Assembly: GCF_902859745.1 (NCBI RefSeq)
Contig: NZ_CADIJW010000001.1
Span: forward strand, 472,122-536,121
Reading direction: 5' to 3'
Source of the DNA: Achromobacter dolens
GTDB taxonomy: Bacteria; Pseudomonadota; Gammaproteobacteria; Burkholderiales; Burkholderiaceae_B
Length of the DNA: 64,000 nucleotides
Part shown: in pieces, positions 56,804 to 64,000 of the stretch
Numbering within the stretch: the stretch's first letter is position 1
Layout: each line of letters starts with the position of its first letter
Notes under the pieces: generated by a model
The model's database searches: none
Seen by the model: only the letters and a program-made list of their open reading frames with translations
What the model was told of the DNA's origin: nothing
Translations under genes and position numbers: made by a program

Positions 56804-58885
56804 ATGCATGTACGTGGCGCTGCCTTGTTTCTGGCCCTCGTCGCCTTTGGTTCGCCTGCACATGCAGAATTCGAGCAGCAGCTCGGCCCGCTTTCCGGGG
56901 CTGTCCGATCCCAGATGCTGCAGGGCTGGACCGCGGGTGTCGAGGATGGCTGGTTCACCTTGCGCAACCGGGCGGCGGCCGGCAGCGAACAGACGCTCTA
57001 TCTCAACGTGGGCGAGGCGCCGGAAAGCGGCCGCGTCACCGACGTCAATGTGGTCCTGAACTCGACCAACCCCAAAGCCTCGATCGGCGTCGTGTTGAAC
57101 AACCGCCCGCGCAAGGCCCTGTGCCTGCTCGAGCTCACGGCGGCCAAGCAGACCATCCTGTTCTGTCTGAACGGCGACAAGCGTCGCGATATCGCCAATG
57201 TGCCCAACGTGGCCAAGCTGGACGGCTCCGACCGGATCAAGGTCGTCGAAGTGCCGGGCGCGGCGCGCTTCATCGTCAATGGCCAGAAGATCGGCGATAT
57301 CGAGAACGAGCCCGCGCTGGGCTCCGAAGTCGGCATCATGGCCTATGACGTCGGCACCTTCGGGATCGCGGACTTCGCCATCGCCACCAACGTCGCTGCC
57401 AACACCGGCCAGGGCGGTGGCGCGCAACCGCGTCAGCAGCCGGCGCGCGCGCCCCAGGCCTCGCCGGATTCCGGCGCCAGCAGCGGCCTGCCGGGCTCGG
57501 GTCCGTATCCGCGCTTTGGCGGCGACTCGCTGCGCATCGTGGCGGTGTACATCGGCATCATGCGCAGTATTTTCATGCATGAGTTCGGCCACGCCTTGAT
57601 CGGTGAACTGGAGCTGCCTTCGACCGGCGCCGAGGAAGACGCGGTCGATATCTATTCGGCGCTGCAGATCGTCGAGCCGACCATGTACCCGTCCAGCGAC
57701 AAGGACACCAACGCCATGGCCCAGGGCGCGGCCAAATACGCCGCGCTGCAGTGGTACTACAGCGGCAAGGTGGCCGAGGCCCAGGGCGCCGGCAATTCTC
57801 CCTGGCAGGACGAGCATACCGGCGACCTCAAGCGCTTCCGCAACATGCTGTGCATCATGTACGGCGGCAACCCGGGCGTGTTCGAATCGCTGGTCGAGCA
57901 GGTTGGCTTCGAAGACCGCACCAAGTCGCGTTGCGCCGACGAGTTCACCAAGCAGAACCGCGCCTGGCGCCGCATCCTGGCGCCGCATACCCGCGTCGGC
58001 ACCTGGTCGCCCGACGGCCAGCAGCCGGCGAACGCGCCCGGCGCGCCGGTGAACGTGACCTTCGAGCCGTCGTCGCGCCGCATCGGCAACCTGTTCGCCA
58101 ACAACCTGTCCGAAGCCATCTCTAAAGACATCAAGCTGCTGGGCCAGACCTACGTCCTGCCGCGGCCGGTCAACGTGGTCTTCAAGGACTGCGGCAAGCT
58201 CAACGCCTGGTACAGCCCGCGCGAAGGCTCGATCACCATGTGCTACGAGCTGATCGAGAACATCGCGGTGATGATCTCCGACATCGAGATGGGCACGGTC
58301 GGCGGCGAGCCCAAGCAGGGCGGGGCGGCGCCGCAGCGGTCTCCGCAGCAGGCGCCGCAACCGCCGCGCCAGCAGCCGCCCGCCGGCCAGCCGCAGCGCG
58401 CGCCCGGCAACGGCGGCTTCGACGAACTGCAGGATAGCGGCGTGCCGCCGACGACGCTGCTGTTCTCGGCGCCCTACAAGGGCCCGACGCCCAACACCCA
58501 TCCGCGCGCCAAGGTGATCACCACCAAGGACGTGGTGGCCCTGCTGACCGATGAAAAGAACAAGAACTTCCTGGTGATCGATACCAGCGGCCTGCGCGAG
58601 ACCATCCCCGGCGCGTTCCCCCTGAGCGACGCGGGTTCGGATGGCGCCATTACGGACCAGATGCAGGAAGCCTTCGATGGCTGGCTGCACAAGAAGACCG
58701 GCACCGAGAAAGAGCACAACGTGCCCCTGATCATCATGGGCGCCGGCATGAATGATCGCTCTTCCTATAACGCCGCGCTGCGCGCCGGCATGATGGGCTG
58801 GCCTGTCTACTGGTACCGCGGCGGCATGGAGGCCTGGGTTGCCAACGGCCTGCCGACGACCGCCGTGAAGTCGCAGGGGCAGTAA
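56804..58885 (+). CDS. Secreted DUF4344 metallopeptidase-like protein with rhodanese-like tail
   Basis: A 693-residue protein with a Sec signal (MHVRGAALFLALVAFGSPAH, cleavage near AHA). Residues about 40-195 look like a concanavalin-type beta-sandwich (IKVVEVPGAARFIVNGQKIG). A Gly/Gln/Pro linker leads to a DUF4344 domain (about 240-500) with zinc motif H259-E260-x-x-H263 (FMHEFGHALIGELELP) and acidic EEDAVD downstream. After a second Pro/Gln-rich linker (about 505-540), residues about 560-690 resemble rhodanese (ending YWYRGGMEAWVANGLP), but the loop that normally carries the catalytic Cys reads MGAGMNDRSSY, without Cys. Probably periplasmic or outer-membrane associated; substrate unknown. 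Single-gene unit between two terminators. Confidence 0.78.
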   Translation: MHVRGAALFLALVAFGSPAHAEFEQQLGPLSGAVRSQMLQGWTAGVEDGWFTLRNRAAAGSEQTLYLNVGEAPESGRVTDVNVVLNSTNPKASIGVVLNNRPRKALCLLELTAAKQTILFCLNGDKRRDIANVPNVAKLDGSDRIKVVEVPGAARFIVNGQKIGDIENEPALGSEVGIMAYDVGTFGIADFAIATNVAANTGQGGGAQPRQQPARAPQASPDSGASSGLPGSGPYPRFGGDSLRIVAVYIGIMRSIFMHEFGHALIGELELPSTGAEEDAVDIYSALQIVEPTMYPSSDKDTNAMAQGAAKYAALQWYYSGKVAEAQGAGNSPWQDEHTGDLKRFRNMLCIMYGGNPGVFESLVEQVGFEDRTKSRCADEFTKQNRAWRRILAPHTRVGTWSPDGQQPANAPGAPVNVTFEPSSRRIGNLFANNLSEAISKDIKLLGQTYVLPRPVNVVFKDCGKLNAWYSPREGSITMCYELIENIAVMISDIEMGTVGGEPKQGGAAPQRSPQQAPQPPRQQPPAGQPQRAPGNGGFDELQDSGVPPTTLLFSAPYKGPTPNTHPRAKVITTKDVVALLTDEKNKNFLVIDTSGLRETIPGAFPLSDAGSDGAITDQMQEAFDGWLHKKTGTEKEHNVPLIIMGAGMNDRSSYNAALRAGMMGWPVYWYRGGMEAWVANGLPTTAVKSQGQ

Positions 58886-58924
58886 GACGCTTCGCGGGGC
58901 GGCGCAACGGCCGTCCGGTAAATG

Positions 58925-58958
58925 AAAAAGCCCGCCTGTTCGCACAGGCGGGCTTTTT
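58925..58958. terminator. Bidirectional terminator
   Basis: AAAAAGCCCGCCTGT, 4 nt, ACAGGCGGGCTTTTT: 15-bp perfect stem with A-run and T-run, so it works on both strands for the DUF4344 gene and for ahpD. Confidence 0.93.
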
Positions 58959-58986
58959 CATTGTTTCGCGCGAAGGCGCGCCAGGC

Positions 58987-59505
58987 TTACTTGCCCTGGG
59001 CGGCCAGCGCCAGGGCGGCGGCGTTGACCACGGAGGCGATGCGGCCGGCGTCGCGCAGTTGTTCCGTCGACAGGCCGTCCTTCTTCAGGTTCTCGTAGTG
59101 CGAAGCGACGCAGAAGTGGCACTTCCCGATGATGGACGCCACCAGCGCGAACAGCTCGAAGCGCTTCTTCTCGACGCCGCCGTGGGTGGCGTAGGCATTC
59201 ATGCGCAGTTGCGCCGGCAGGCTCTTGAGCTGCGCGTCGCCGGTCATCTCGACGTACGGGTACCAGGTGTTGTTCATGCCCATGAGCGCCGACGCGGTCA
59301 GCGCGGCATTGGCGTCAGCTTCCGACAGGCCGCTCTTGAAGGCTTCGACCAGCACCGGGCTGCGCGCAGCGTAGGCGGCCGACAGGGCGGCGCCGACGGC
59401 GTCTTCCGGGGCCAGGGTCGAGCGGGCGATCACGGCGTCCAGATTCAGGCGGATGTCCTTGGCCCAATCCGGTAGCTGTTCCTTAATGGTCGTCAGAAAT
59501 TCCAT
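58987..59505 (-). CDS. ahpD: Alkyl hydroperoxide reductase AhpD
   Basis: A 172-residue alkylhydroperoxidase of the carboxymuconolactone-decarboxylase fold with the redox centre C129-x-x-C132 and H136 (IGKCHFCVASHYENL). AhpD reduces its partner AhpC (or acts weakly itself), using a lipoyl-based electron chain in the best-studied case. Encoded 75 bp behind ahpC on the same strand, with a large hairpin between them, so expression is probably lower than ahpC. Confidence 0.92.
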   Translation of the reverse strand: MEFLTTIKEQLPDWAKDIRLNLDAVIARSTLAPEDAVGAALSAAYAARSPVLVEAFKSGLSEADANAALTASALMGMNNTWYPYVEMTGDAQLKSLPAQLRMNAYATHGGVEKKRFELFALVASIIGKCHFCVASHYENLKKDGLSTEQLRDAGRIASVVNAAALALAAQGK

Positions 59506-59534
59506 AGTTTTTACCTATAATCTAGCGCAGTTAA

Positions 59535-59575
59535 AGCCCGGCGAAGGACCTGCGGGCAGGTCCCTCGGCCGGGCT
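59535..59575 (-). other. Intercistronic stem-loop between ahpC and ahpD
   Basis: Two nested stems: AGCCCGGC (59535-59542) with GCCGGGCT (59568-59575), and inside GGACCTG (59546-59552) with CAGGTCC (59557-59563). On the ahpC transcript this lies right after the ahpC stop. There is no proper T-tract, so it may be a leaky terminator or a processing/stability element. Confidence 0.75.
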
Positions 59576-59580
59576 GGAAA

Positions 59581-60129
59581 TTACAGCGTGGCGCCGCCAA
59601 CCGTACGGTTGCACGGGCACAGCTCGTCGGTTTGCAGACCGTCGAGCAGACGCAGGACTTCTTCCGGGTTACGGCCGACGTTCAGGTTGTTCACCGAAAC
59701 GTGCTGGATCGTGTTGTCCGGATCGACGATGAAGGTGGCGCGCAGGGCAACGCCAGCGCCCTTTTCACGCACGCCCAACTGGTCGATCAGGGCGCCGGTG
59801 GTGTCGCCGAACTGGTAGTGACCCAGCTTGTTCAGGTCCGGGTGCTCACGGCGCCAGGCCAGCTTGACGAATTCGTTGTCGCTCGAGCCACCCAGCAGGA
59901 CGGCGTCGCGGTCTTCGAAATCCTTGGCCAGCTTGTTGAAGCCGACGATTTCGGTCGGGCACACGAACGTGAAGTCCTTCGGGTAGAAGTAGATCACCTT
60001 CCACTTGCCGGGGAACGAGCTTTCGGTGATGTCTTCGAAAGCCGAGACGCCGTTTTCTTCGTGCTGGTTGAAGCCGGGCTTGACGCCGGTAACCTTGAAG
60101 GGCTCGAGTTTGTCGCCAACAGTTTTCAT
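59581..60129 (-). CDS. ahpC: Peroxiredoxin AhpC
   Basis: A 182-residue typical 2-Cys peroxiredoxin. Peroxidatic Cys57 in DFTFVCPTEIVGF; resolving Cys near the C-terminus in ELCPCNRTVGG (residues 171 and 173). It reduces hydrogen peroxide, organic peroxides and peroxynitrite, here with AhpD as reductant rather than AhpF, as in mycobacteria. A strong promoter lies just upstream (60181-60208). OxyR control is likely from the family but I cannot show an OxyR site. Confidence 0.95.
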   Translation of the reverse strand: MKTVGDKLEPFKVTGVKPGFNQHEENGVSAFEDITESSFPGKWKVIYFYPKDFTFVCPTEIVGFNKLAKDFEDRDAVLLGGSSDNEFVKLAWRREHPDLNKLGHYQFGDTTGALIDQLGVREKGAGVALRATFIVDPDNTIQHVSVNNLNVGRNPEEVLRLLDGLQTDELCPCNRTVGGATL

Positions 60130-60180
60130 GTTTACTCCCAGTAGTTGTTGGTGGAATTAAGGCGGTGCCTCAAACCATAA

Positions 60181-60208
60181 ATTCTACGCTATGGATTATC
60201 GTTGTCTA
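60181..60208 (-). promoter_or_regulatory. ahpC promoter
   Basis: On the minus strand TAGACA (60208-60203), 16-nt spacer, TAGAAT (60186-60181): 5 of 6 matches in each box. The -35 and spacer lie inside the last codons of the upstream kinase gene; predicted leader about 45 nt. Confidence 0.7.
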
Positions 60209-61583
60209 ATTGATAATTCCTAAACTTCGCTTTGGGCAGCTCTATGCGGGCGGTCAGGCCGCCACCCTCGCGCGGCAGCATGCGCAGGGCGCCGCCGACG
60301 TGCTTGAGCAGGCGTTCGACGATGGCCAGGCCCAGGCCGGCGCCGCTGACGCCGGTGCGGGCTGCCTCGCCGCGTGAAAAGGGACGCAGCAGGCGATCGA
60401 CATCTTCGGGGGCGATCCCGGGGCCGCGGTCGGACACCTCGATCACGATCATGCCGCCCTCAGCTTGCAATGTCATGACCAGATGGGCCATCCCGTCGCT
60501 CGAGCGGCCATAGCGGCGCGCGTTCTCGATGAGGTTGCTGACGATGCGCTTGAGGTCGAGCGCGGTGATGCGGGCGCGCAGCCCGGGTTCGAGCGTGGCC
60601 TCGAGCTCGCCACCCAGTGACGAAGTATGACTGCGTTCACGCTCGTACAGCTCGGCCAGCACGGCCGAGATATCGGTGGCCAGTTGCGGCAGGGTGCCGG
60701 CGGGGCGGGCATATTCCATCAGTTGGCCGATGCTGTGGTCGATCTGGCCGAGGTCTTCGTCGATGGCCTGGCGCGCGTCTTCCGAAACCCCGCTCAGCTC
60801 GATTTCCAGGCGCATGCGCGCCAGCGGCGTTCGCAGGTCATGGGAAATGCCGGCCAGCATCAGTTCGCGGTCGGCCTCGGCCTGTCGCAAGTCCTTGGCC
60901 ATGCGGTTGAACGAGGCGTTCAGGTCGCGGATCTCGAGCGGGCCCTGTTCGGGCAGGGGCGCCGGCGTTTCGCCACGCGACAACACCTGGGCCGCGCGCG
61001 CCAGTCGCGACAGGGGCCGGTTGACGAAACCGACGCTGACGGCCGCGCCCACCAGGGATAGCAGTAGCGCCGTGGCGCCCCATCCCAGCCACTCGATGCC
61101 GCCGGTCAGGCCAATCTGCTCGCGCTCGAATACCAGCCAGTAGAGATCCTTTTCGATCTGGAAGCTGACCCAGAAGCCCGGCACCTGGTTCACGCCCCAG
61201 GCGATCTGGGTTTCCGGGCCGAAGCGCGTGCGGATGTGCTGCGCCACGCGCTGCCAGTAATCGTCGTCGGGAAGGGCCTCGGCGAAGTCGGTGACCTCGC
61301 GCGGATAGACCTGGATGCCTTCGTTGGTGGCCAGGTCGAGCAGGAGCTTGCTGCGTTCGCCGTTATGGGAATAGATCAGCGCGGTGCGCGTGATATTGAC
61401 GGCCGTGATCACCCGCTGCGCCATCTGATTGGCGCGCGGCCCCAGCTCCATGCTGAAGAAGACTTGTAGCCACGCCCCCAGGCTGACCAGCATGAGCGCG
61501 GCCAGCAGCAGGAACGTGCGGCCGAACAAGCCAAGCCGCAAACGTGAAGTCAGGTTCCTGAAGGTTCTGCGCAAGCGGGGCAC
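60189..61583 (-). CDS. risS: Sensor histidine kinase, EnvZ/RisS type
   Basis: A 464-residue membrane kinase: two helices (about 21-45 and 162-187) frame a periplasmic sensor, then a HAMP domain, the H-box with phosphoacceptor H248 (AGISHDLRTPLARMRLEIEL), N-box LKRIVSNLIENARRYG, and G1/G2 boxes (SDRGPGIAPEDVDRLLRPFS, GAGLGLAIVERLL). GTG 61583 was chosen because CAGGAG lies 9 nt upstream; an in-frame TTG at 61640 would overlap the regulator gene. Partner of the response regulator encoded just upstream. The pair resembles Bordetella RisAS (OmpR/EnvZ) from memory of sequence and order; its trigger is unknown. Confidence 0.85.
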   Translation of the reverse strand: MPRLRRTFRNLTSRLRLGLFGRTFLLLAALMLVSLGAWLQVFFSMELGPRANQMAQRVITAVNITRTALIYSHNGERSKLLLDLATNEGIQVYPREVTDFAEALPDDDYWQRVAQHIRTRFGPETQIAWGVNQVPGFWVSFQIEKDLYWLVFEREQIGLTGGIEWLGWGATALLLSLVGAAVSVGFVNRPLSRLARAAQVLSRGETPAPLPEQGPLEIRDLNASFNRMAKDLRQAEADRELMLAGISHDLRTPLARMRLEIELSGVSEDARQAIDEDLGQIDHSIGQLMEYARPAGTLPQLATDISAVLAELYERERSHTSSLGGELEATLEPGLRARITALDLKRIVSNLIENARRYGRSSDGMAHLVMTLQAEGGMIVIEVSDRGPGIAPEDVDRLLRPFSRGEAARTGVSGAGLGLAIVERLLKHVGGALRMLPREGGGLTARIELPKAKFRNYQLDNDNP

Positions 61584-61617
61584 GAGGCTGCGCTCCTGCC
61601 CGGGGCGGGCGTGTCGA

Positions 61618-62352
61618 TCAACTACCACCGTCCGGCACAAACACGTATCCGAGACCCCAGACGGTCTGGATGAATACGGGCTTGGACGGATTCGGCTCGA
61701 TCAGCTTGCGCAGGCGCGAGATCTGCACGTCGAGGCTGCGGTCGAAGGCTTCGTATTCGCGGCCGCGGGCCAGTTCCATGAGCTTGTCGCGCGACAGCGG
61801 AATCTTCGGGTGGCGGGCAAACACCTTGAGCACCGAGAATTCGCCAGTGGTGATGGGCACCTGTTCGCCGTTGCGCGTGAGCGTGCGGGTCGACAGGTTC
61901 AGCACGTAGGGGCCGAAAGCGATGGATTCGTTTTCCTGGCTGGGGGCGCCGGGATGTTCCTCGGTGCCGCGGCGGCGCAGGATCGCGTTGATCCGGGCCA
62001 GCAGCTCCCGGGGGTTGAACGGTTTGGACAGGTAATCATCCGCGCCCATCTCGAGGCCGACGATGCGGTCGATTTCTTCCGCCTTGGCCGTCAGCATGAT
62101 GATGGGGGTATTGTCGTGGCCACCGCGCAGCCGGCGGCAGATGGACAGGCCATCTTCGCCGGGCAGCATCAGATCCAGCACGAGCAGGTCGAAGTGCTCG
62201 CGTTGCCAGAGTTTGCCCATCTCTTTGGCGTCTTCGGCAACGAAAACGTTGAATCCCTGCTCGGACAGATACCGACGCAGCAAATCGCGCAAGCGCGGAT
62301 CATCGTCGACGACGAGGATTTTTCGGGTGGGGGTGGTGTTTTGCGTGTTCAT
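61618..62352 (-). CDS. risA: OmpR-family response regulator, RisA type
   Basis: A 244-residue regulator: receiver domain with acidic cluster DDD16-18, phosphoacceptor D60 (LLVLDLMLPGEDGLSICRRL) and a C-terminal winged helix of the OmpR type (FSVLKVFARHPKIPLSRDKL, DVQISRLRKLIEPNPSKPVF). First gene of the two-component operon, 34 bp before the kinase. Expected to bind promoters of porin or envelope genes; the porin in this window is a candidate target but no site is shown. Confidence 0.9.
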   Translation of the reverse strand: MNTQNTTPTRKILVVDDDPRLRDLLRRYLSEQGFNVFVAEDAKEMGKLWQREHFDLLVLDLMLPGEDGLSICRRLRGGHDNTPIIMLTAKAEEIDRIVGLEMGADDYLSKPFNPRELLARINAILRRRGTEEHPGAPSQENESIAFGPYVLNLSTRTLTRNGEQVPITTGEFSVLKVFARHPKIPLSRDKLMELARGREYEAFDRSLDVQISRLRKLIEPNPSKPVFIQTVWGLGYVFVPDGGS

Positions 62353-62445
62353 GGCCGGAAATGTAACAGTGACAAGAACCAGCGGCTAGTGGGCGTTCAC
62401 AAGATATTACACATTGCGAACCATGGTTGAAATCCCCCTTACATA

Positions 62446-62474
62446 CGGGGGAATGCCCCGGTATTTCGTACAAT
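62446..62474 (+). promoter_or_regulatory. tsaB-rimI promoter region
   Basis: CGGGG-5-CCCCG (62446-62460) is a small inverted repeat, followed by TACAAT (62469-62474) 8 nt before ATG 62483. A start a few nt before the ATG would give an almost leaderless mRNA. No -35 box is convincing; the inverted repeat could be a regulator site. Confidence 0.4.
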
Positions 62475-62482
62475 CTGCATCT

Positions 62483-63754
62483 ATGGAACTAAACCTGCTG
62501 GCTCTTGAAACCTCTTCGTCGCGTTGCGGCGTGGCCCTTTTGCGCGTGTCCGATGGGCGGCTGGAGGTTGCCGTCCGCGAACACGAGGGCTCCCAGGAGC
62601 ATGCGGAACGCCTCCTGCCGATGGCCAACGAGCTACTGGCCGAGGCCGGCCTGGCGCCCGCCGCGCTGCACGCGGTGGCGTTCGGCCAGGGGCCCGGCGG
62701 CTTCACGGGATTGCGCGTGGCCTGCGGCGTGGCCCAGGGCATGGCCATGGGCCTGGGCATCCCGGTATTGCCGGTGGTCTCGCACCAGGCCGTGGCCGCG
62801 CAGGCAGGCGGCGGGCCGGACGACGCCATCGTGGTGGCGCTGGACGCCCGCATGAATGAAGTCTATCTGGCGGTGTACCGTCAGGGCGCCAGCCCGACGG
62901 GCGAGCCCGCCTGGGACACCCTGCAGGCGCCGCTGCTGATCGCGGCCGCCGAGGTGGTCCCCTGGACGGCGCATCACCTGCCGGCCTGGTCGCGCTCCGC
63001 CGGGCAGCCGCTGCGGGCGCTGCTGGCGGGCGACGCCTGGGATGCTTACGCTGGCGAAATGACGATTCCCGCCGGCTGGCGCCGCGCCGCCGAGGCGCGG
63101 CGGCCCGAGGCCGCCAGCGTGGCGCGCCTGGCGCGCCTGGCCTGGCAGCGCGGTGAAACCGTGCCCCCGGAGCTGGCCGCGCCGCTGTACGTGCGCGACA
63201 AGGTTGCCTTCACCACGGCCGAACGCCTGCGCGGCGAGGGCGGCAATCCCAAGGCGCAGTCGACGCTGGCGCCGGTCTGCCCGCAACCGCTGACCGACGC
63301 GGATCTGGACGAGGTCGTGGCTCTGGAGGCCAACGTCCAGGCCTTCCCCTGGACCCGCGGCAATTTCACCGACGCGCTGGCCGCCGGCTATGGCGCGTGG
63401 ACGCTGCGGCGCGCGGGCCGGGTGGCGGGTTTCTGCATCCTGATGTTCGCCCCCGACGTGGCCCATCTGCTGGTGATCGCCGTGGCCCGAGACCTGCATC
63501 GGCAGGGGCTGGGCAGCGTGTTGCTCGACTGGTGCGAGCAGCAGGCGCGCGAGCGCGGCCTTGAAGGCGTGCTGCTGGAAGTGCGTCCCTCCAATGTGTC
63601 GGCCGTCGAGTTCTACAAGGCTCGCGGCTACCTGCAGATCGGTCTGCGACGCGGTTATTACCCGGCCGAGAAGGGCGGACGCGAGGATGCGCTGGTGATG
63701 CAGAAGCGCGTGGATGCGCCTGTCGCCGCGGCGTCCGCGGGAGCGTCGGCGTGA
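62483..63754 (+). CDS. tsaB-rimI: Fused TsaB and RimI (t6A synthesis and ribosomal-protein S18 acetylation)
   Basis: A 423-residue bifunctional protein. Residues 1-250 are TsaB: LLALETSSSRCGVALL and VAFGQGPGGFTGLRVACGVA, the partner that activates TsaD in threonylcarbamoyl-A37 tRNA synthesis. Residues about 268-410 are a GNAT domain of RimI type: DEVVALEANVQAFPWTRGNF and acetyl-CoA loop RQGLGS (340-345), then LEVRPSNVSAVEFYKARGYL. RimI acetylates the N-terminus of ribosomal protein S18. In many bacteria the genes are adjacent; here they are one reading frame, as in related Alcaligenaceae. ATG 62483 gives the standard TsaB start. Its TGA overlaps the next GTG. Confidence 0.92.
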   Translation: MELNLLALETSSSRCGVALLRVSDGRLEVAVREHEGSQEHAERLLPMANELLAEAGLAPAALHAVAFGQGPGGFTGLRVACGVAQGMAMGLGIPVLPVVSHQAVAAQAGGGPDDAIVVALDARMNEVYLAVYRQGASPTGEPAWDTLQAPLLIAAAEVVPWTAHHLPAWSRSAGQPLRALLAGDAWDAYAGEMTIPAGWRRAAEARRPEAASVARLARLAWQRGETVPPELAAPLYVRDKVAFTTAERLRGEGGNPKAQSTLAPVCPQPLTDADLDEVVALEANVQAFPWTRGNFTDALAAGYGAWTLRRAGRVAGFCILMFAPDVAHLLVIAVARDLHRQGLGSVLLDWCEQQARERGLEGVLLEVRPSNVSAVEFYKARGYLQIGLRRGYYPAEKGGREDALVMQKRVDAPVAAASAGASA

Positions 63755-64000
63755 CGGCGCCCAATACCGTGCCGGCCTCGTCCGCGCCCCGCGTCAATCC
63801 GCTGCAGCGCCTGTGGCTGCGCGAGCTGGGCATGGAGCGCCTGTGGTTGCGGCCGACGCCGCAGCCGGTGGCCGCGCCCGCGCCGCAGGTCGTTGTTTCC
63901 AAAAAAGATTCCCCGGCGGTCGAACAGGCCGGCCGGGCTGTGGCGCCCGCGCCGGCGCGCGACGTTGCCGCGCCGCCGCCGCCGGCAGTGGCGCAGGCCA
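63751..64000 (+). CDS. Uracil-DNA glycosylase family 4, 3' end missing
   Basis: Begins with GTG 63751 in a GTGA overlap with the tsaB-rimI stop and stays open to the window end (83 codons). The start NPLQRLWLRELGMERLWLRP is what is usual for family-4 uracil-DNA glycosylases next to rimI in betaproteobacteria; a low-complexity Ala/Pro linker (VAAPAPQVVVSKK, APAPARDVAAPPPPAVAQA) follows. The catalytic domain with its Fe-S cysteines would be outside the window, so the call rests on the N-terminus and gene order. Confidence 0.65.
   Translation, partial: MTAPNTVPASSAPRVNPLQRLWLRELGMERLWLRPTPQPVAAPAPQVVVSKKDSPAVEQAGRAVAPAPARDVAAPPPPAVAQA

Overview
The window is a high-GC (about two thirds G+C) chromosomal stretch from a betaproteobacterium of the Alcaligenaceae, most likely Achromobacter. 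The evidence for this is an MexXY-type efflux operon with a divergent MexZ-like repressor that matches axyXY-oprZ/axyZ, a Bordetella-type porin, a RisA/RisS-like (OmpR/EnvZ) pair, a fused TsaB-RimI protein, and a 13-gene nuo operon followed by the DUF2818 gene usual in Burkholderiales. No tRNA, rRNA, insertion sequence, prophage or CRISPR array was seen. || Layout. 1-669: 3' part of an IclR regulator. 715-7401: RND efflux cassette 1 (outer-membrane lipoprotein, permease, adaptor on the minus strand) with a divergent TetR gene. 7522-9492: BetT-type betaine/choline transporter. 9721-15467: RND cassette 2 (adaptor, permease, outer-membrane lipoprotein), then a SufR-like cysteine-bearing regulator (15521-16183). 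16227-21934: RND cassette 3 (oprZ, axyY, axyX, minus strand) with divergent axyZ (22166-22804) and a LysR gene. 23996-27393: peptide-type ABC substrate-binding protein and a gamma-glutamyltransferase-family protein. 27470-30035: lipid kinase, metallophosphoesterase and PAP2 phosphatase, converging on a minus-strand operon (30006-31494) of a TetR regulator, a hotdog thioesterase and a stand-alone NAD-binding domain. 31938-33101: major porin. 33428-48459: nuoABCDEFGHIJKLMN plus DUF2818. 48688-50898: TonB-dependent receptor. 50957-55320: serB and mfd (minus). 55350-56515: ispD-ispF. 56804-58885: a secreted DUF4344 metallopeptidase-like protein with a rhodanese-like tail. 58987-60129: ahpD and ahpC (minus). 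60189-62352: sensor kinase and response regulator (minus). 62483-64000: tsaB-rimI fusion and the start of a family-4 uracil-DNA glycosylase. || How it works together. The first 23 kb is an envelope-defence region: three complete tripartite RND pumps, two of them with divergent TetR-family repressor genes and palindromes in the shared intergenic region. The middle is core respiration (complex I) and outer-membrane permeability (porin). The last 15 kb is housekeeping: transcription-coupled repair, isoprenoid precursors, peroxide detoxification, envelope two-component signalling and tRNA t6A modification. Translational coupling by 4-nt ATGA overlaps is frequent. || The most unusual items are the DUF4344-rhodanese fusion whose rhodanese loop has lost its cysteine, short promoters that put the start codon at the predicted transcription start of two regulators, a 29-bp bidirectional promoter between mfd and ispD, a pure CTG run giving a polyglutamine tail on an outer-membrane lipoprotein, and a large intercistronic stem-loop between ahpC and ahpD. 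I did not find a clearly undescribed multi-gene system.
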